A DNA stretch of 17,067 nt from Bacteroidales bacterium (GTDB taxonomy: Bacteria; Bacteroidota; Bacteroidia; Bacteroidales; Bacteroidaceae), in the NCBI GenBank assembly GCA_004558865.1, contig SFCY01000048.1, forward strand, positions 1-17,067, given 5' to 3'. The notes beneath the pieces are model-generated. The model was not told the origin of the DNA, ran no database searches, and worked only from the letters and a program-made list of their open reading frames with translations. The first letter of the stretch is position 1; each line of letters begins with the position of its first letter. A program made the translations under genes and the position numbers. Positions 15,141-17,067 of this stretch are shown here, piece by piece.

Positions 15141-16790
15141 ATGGAAAAACAAATGTTTTGTTACCAGTGCCAGGAGACGGCATTCGGAACGGGGTGCGTA
15201 GTTCGGGGAGTTTGCGGCAAACAGCCTGCGACAGCCCATCTCATGGACCTGCTGCTCTTCTCGCTGAAGGGAGTAGGCGTCGTGGCCACTCTTCTCAACG
15301 AGCATCATATAGACGTGCCGGCCAAGACCGACAAGGTCATCGTTGACGGCCTCTTCTCCACCATCACCAATGCCAACTTTGACAACGAGAGTATCTCCGC
15401 CAAAATCACCAACGCCCTCGACTGCAAGAGGAGTCTCGTGGAACTGGCCAAGGACAACGGACTGGAAGTGTCCAGTCTCGATGCCGTGGCCTTGGAGGTG
15501 GCTCCCGAGGACTATGAGGCCCGGGGACGCGAGGTGGGTGTGCTCAAGGAAGAGGACGAGAACCTGCGCTCGCTGAAGGAACTCACCATGTATGGCCTCA
15601 AGGGAATGGCTGCCTACTACGAGCATGCCGACCGGCTGGGCCACACCAACCGCGAAATCATACGCTTTATGGAGCGCGCCTTGGCCACCGTGGCCTCCCC
15701 CTCTGCCACAGAGGAGCAGTTGCTCCAACTGGTGCTGGAGACCGGAAAATACGGTGTCGACGTGATGGCTCTGCTCGACAAGGCCAACACCGACAGTTTT
15801 GGCCAGCCTGAGGCCACCCACGTCAACATCGGTGTGGGCAACAAGCCTGGCATCCTCATCAGCGGACATGACCTGGCCGACATCGAGCAGCTGCTTGAGC
15901 AGACACAAGGTACAGGCGTAGACGTGTATACCCACGGTGAGATGCTGCCCGCCCACTACTATCCCCGTCTGAAGAAATATTCCAACCTCGTGGGCAACTA
16001 TGGCAACGCTTGGTGGAAGCAGAAGGAAGAATTCTCCCATTTCAATGGTCCCATCATCTTCACCACCAACTGCATCGTGCCTCCCCTGCCCAATGCCAAC
16101 TACAAGGACCGTGTGTTCACGGCCAATTCCACGGGCTATCCCGGCTGGAAGCATATTCCCACAGACGCGCGGGGTCGCAAGGACTTCTCCGAGGTGATAG
16201 AGATGGCGCGCCATTGCCAGGCTCCCGACGCTTTGGAGCAAGGAGAGATTGTTGGCGGATTTGCCCACAACCAGGTGGTGGCGCTCGCCGACCAGGTGGT
16301 TGAGGCCGTGAAGAGCGGAGCCATCCGCAAGTTTGTCGTCATGAGCGGCTGCGATGGCCGGATGAAGAGCCGCAACTATTACACCGACTTTGCCAAGGCT
16401 CTGCCCAAGGACGTGGTCATCCTCACCTCCGGCTGCGCCAAATACAAGTATAACAAGCTCAACTTGGGCGATATCAATGGCATTCCACGCGTGCTCGATG
16501 CTGGCCAGTGCAACGACAGCTACACCTGGGTGGTGGTAGCCCTGAAGTTGAAGGAAATTTTCGGCGTGGAGTCGGTCAACCAGTTGCCCATCGTGTTCAA
16601 CATCGCATGGTATGAGCAGAAGGCGGTCATCGTGCTTCTCGCCCTGCTAAGCCTTGGCATCAAGAACATCCACATTGGTCCCACGCTGCCCGCCTTTGTG
16701 TCGCCTGCCGTGCTGAAAGTGCTGCAGTCCAACTTCGGCTTGGGAACCATCACCACAGTCGATGAGGATGTGAAGACGATGATTTCTTGA
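15141..16790 (+). CDS. hcp: Hydroxylamine reductase / hybrid cluster protein
   Basis: Hybrid cluster proteins reduce hydroxylamine to ammonia in vitro and act as high-affinity NO reductases in anaerobic nitrosative stress. Cys7, Cys10, Cys19 and Cys25 (C-x2-C-x8-C-x5-C) bind the first cluster, in the spacing found in anaerobes such as Desulfovibrio. All hybrid-cluster ligands are present: His243, Glu267, Cys311, Cys404 (the persulfide position), Cys432, Cys457, Glu492 and Lys494. The 549-residue length is typical. It follows ric by 39 bp, and its stop is 2 bp before the DUF488 start, so ric-hcp-DUF488 is probably one operon. No hcr reductase gene is visible inside the window. Confidence 0.97.
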   Translation: MEKQMFCYQCQETAFGTGCVVRGVCGKQPATAHLMDLLLFSLKGVGVVATLLNEHHIDVPAKTDKVIVDGLFSTITNANFDNESISAKITNALDCKRSLVELAKDNGLEVSSLDAVALEVAPEDYEARGREVGVLKEEDENLRSLKELTMYGLKGMAAYYEHADRLGHTNREIIRFMERALATVASPSATEEQLLQLVLETGKYGVDVMALLDKANTDSFGQPEATHVNIGVGNKPGILISGHDLADIEQLLEQTQGTGVDVYTHGEMLPAHYYPRLKKYSNLVGNYGNAWWKQKEEFSHFNGPIIFTTNCIVPPLPNANYKDRVFTANSTGYPGWKHIPTDARGRKDFSEVIEMARHCQAPDALEQGEIVGGFAHNQVVALADQVVEAVKSGAIRKFVVMSGCDGRMKSRNYYTDFAKALPKDVVILTSGCAKYKYNKLNLGDINGIPRVLDAGQCNDSYTWVVVALKLKEIFGVESVNQLPIVFNIAWYEQKAVIVLLALLSLGIKNIHIGPTLPAFVSPAVLKVLQSNFGLGTITTVDEDVKTMIS

Positions 16791-16792
16791 CA

Positions 16793-16993
16793 ATGGCTTG
16801 GAACATCAAACTTAAAAGAGTCTATGAGCCTGCGCAGGCCGATGATGGCCTGCGCATCCTCGTGGACCGCATGTGGCCTCGCGGCATCAAGAAGAGCGAC
16901 TTGAAATTCGACCTCTGGGCGAAAGACGTTACACCCTCACTGGAGGCACGTCGCTTCTTCCACGACAATCCCTACTTTATCTTTGCAGTGTGA
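16793..16993 (+). pseudogene. DUF488 family protein, 3'-truncated
   Basis: The first 61 or so residues match the DUF488 family: LKRVYEP, DDGLRILVDRMWPRGI, DLWAKDVTPS and RRFFHDNP. Family proteins are about 115 residues and continue with a W-x-x-F-x-x-R-Y-like segment. Here the match ends near 16972 and a stop follows at 16991-16993, giving 66 residues. The start is ATG 16793, 2 bp after hcp, rather than TTG 16787. The function of the family is unknown to me. Downstream sequence turns AT-rich with new promoter-like boxes, consistent with insertion of a mobile element or a deletion, but the window ends before this can be seen. Confidence 0.7.
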
Positions 16994-17067
16994 ATATTTT
17001 AAAGGTTTATGCCTTTAGTTTCATGGTTAATTTTTACCTTTGTTGTTGTAAGGAAAAGTTGACCACC
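16978..17067 (+). promoter_or_regulatory. AT-rich right end with promoter-like boxes
   Basis: TATCTTTG (16978-16985) and TACCTTTG (17035-17042) both match the -7 consensus TAnnTTTG. A small inverted repeat, TAAAGG/CCTTTA, lies at 17000-17017. These probably belong to a gene or element beyond the right edge. Confidence 0.4.

Noticed and set aside
15111..16268. 385-codon minus-strand frame opposite hcp
   Set aside because: Antisense to hcp, whose cluster ligands are all conserved; composition is that of a shadow frame.

Overview
The window looks like a chromosomal segment from a moderately GC-rich member of the Bacteroidota, most likely order Bacteroidales near Prevotellaceae. The grounds are Bacteroidota-type promoters (TTTG or TTG, about 20 nt, then TAnnTTTG) upstream of several genes, mostly weak Shine-Dalgarno sequences, a DUF4301 protein, a BspA-type leucine-rich repeat protein and a hisC of the Bacteroides type. 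The assignment rests on recognition only; no search was run.

Layout. (1) 1-776 has no convincing gene. It holds a cluster of inverted repeats (71-252), a strong hairpin terminator (350-392), a 7-bp tandem repeat (421-448) and a set of TGTTA/TGTAA repeats ahead of the first operon. (2) 777-4634 is a polyphosphate operon on the + strand: a leucine-rich repeat protein with a lysine-rich tail, ppk1, and a short Ppx/GppA phosphatase overlapping ppk1. (3) 4817-6334 is a DUF4301 protein with its own promoter. (4) 6559-7773 on the minus strand is an MltF-like lytic transglycosylase lipoprotein. (5) 7825-10976 appears to be the remains of a histidine operon fused to glmS: a his-type promoter, a frameshifted 5' stub of hisG, a full-length hisC that has lost its PLP-binding lysine, then intact glmS 29 bp downstream. 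(6) 11481-12932 is a C69-family dipeptidase followed by a good terminator. (7) 13614-16993 is a nitrosative-stress locus: ygbA on the minus strand, diverging from ric(scdA/ytfE)-hcp-DUF488 on the + strand, with a strong dyad in the shared promoter region. The DUF488 gene is cut short near the right edge, where the sequence turns AT-rich.

Working together: Ppk1 makes polyphosphate and the Ppx/GppA protein probably degrades it or (p)ppGpp; the basic-tailed repeat protein may bind polyphosphate (hypothesis). GlmS and MltF act at the two ends of envelope metabolism, amino-sugar supply and peptidoglycan cleavage. Ric repairs damaged iron-sulfur clusters, Hcp reduces NO or hydroxylamine, and YgbA belongs to an NO-induced family, so the right-hand third reads as one NO-response unit. 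The most notable observations are the decayed his operon with its lysine-less HisC, the divergent NO-response promoter with its dyad, and the lysine-rich protein coupled to ppk1.
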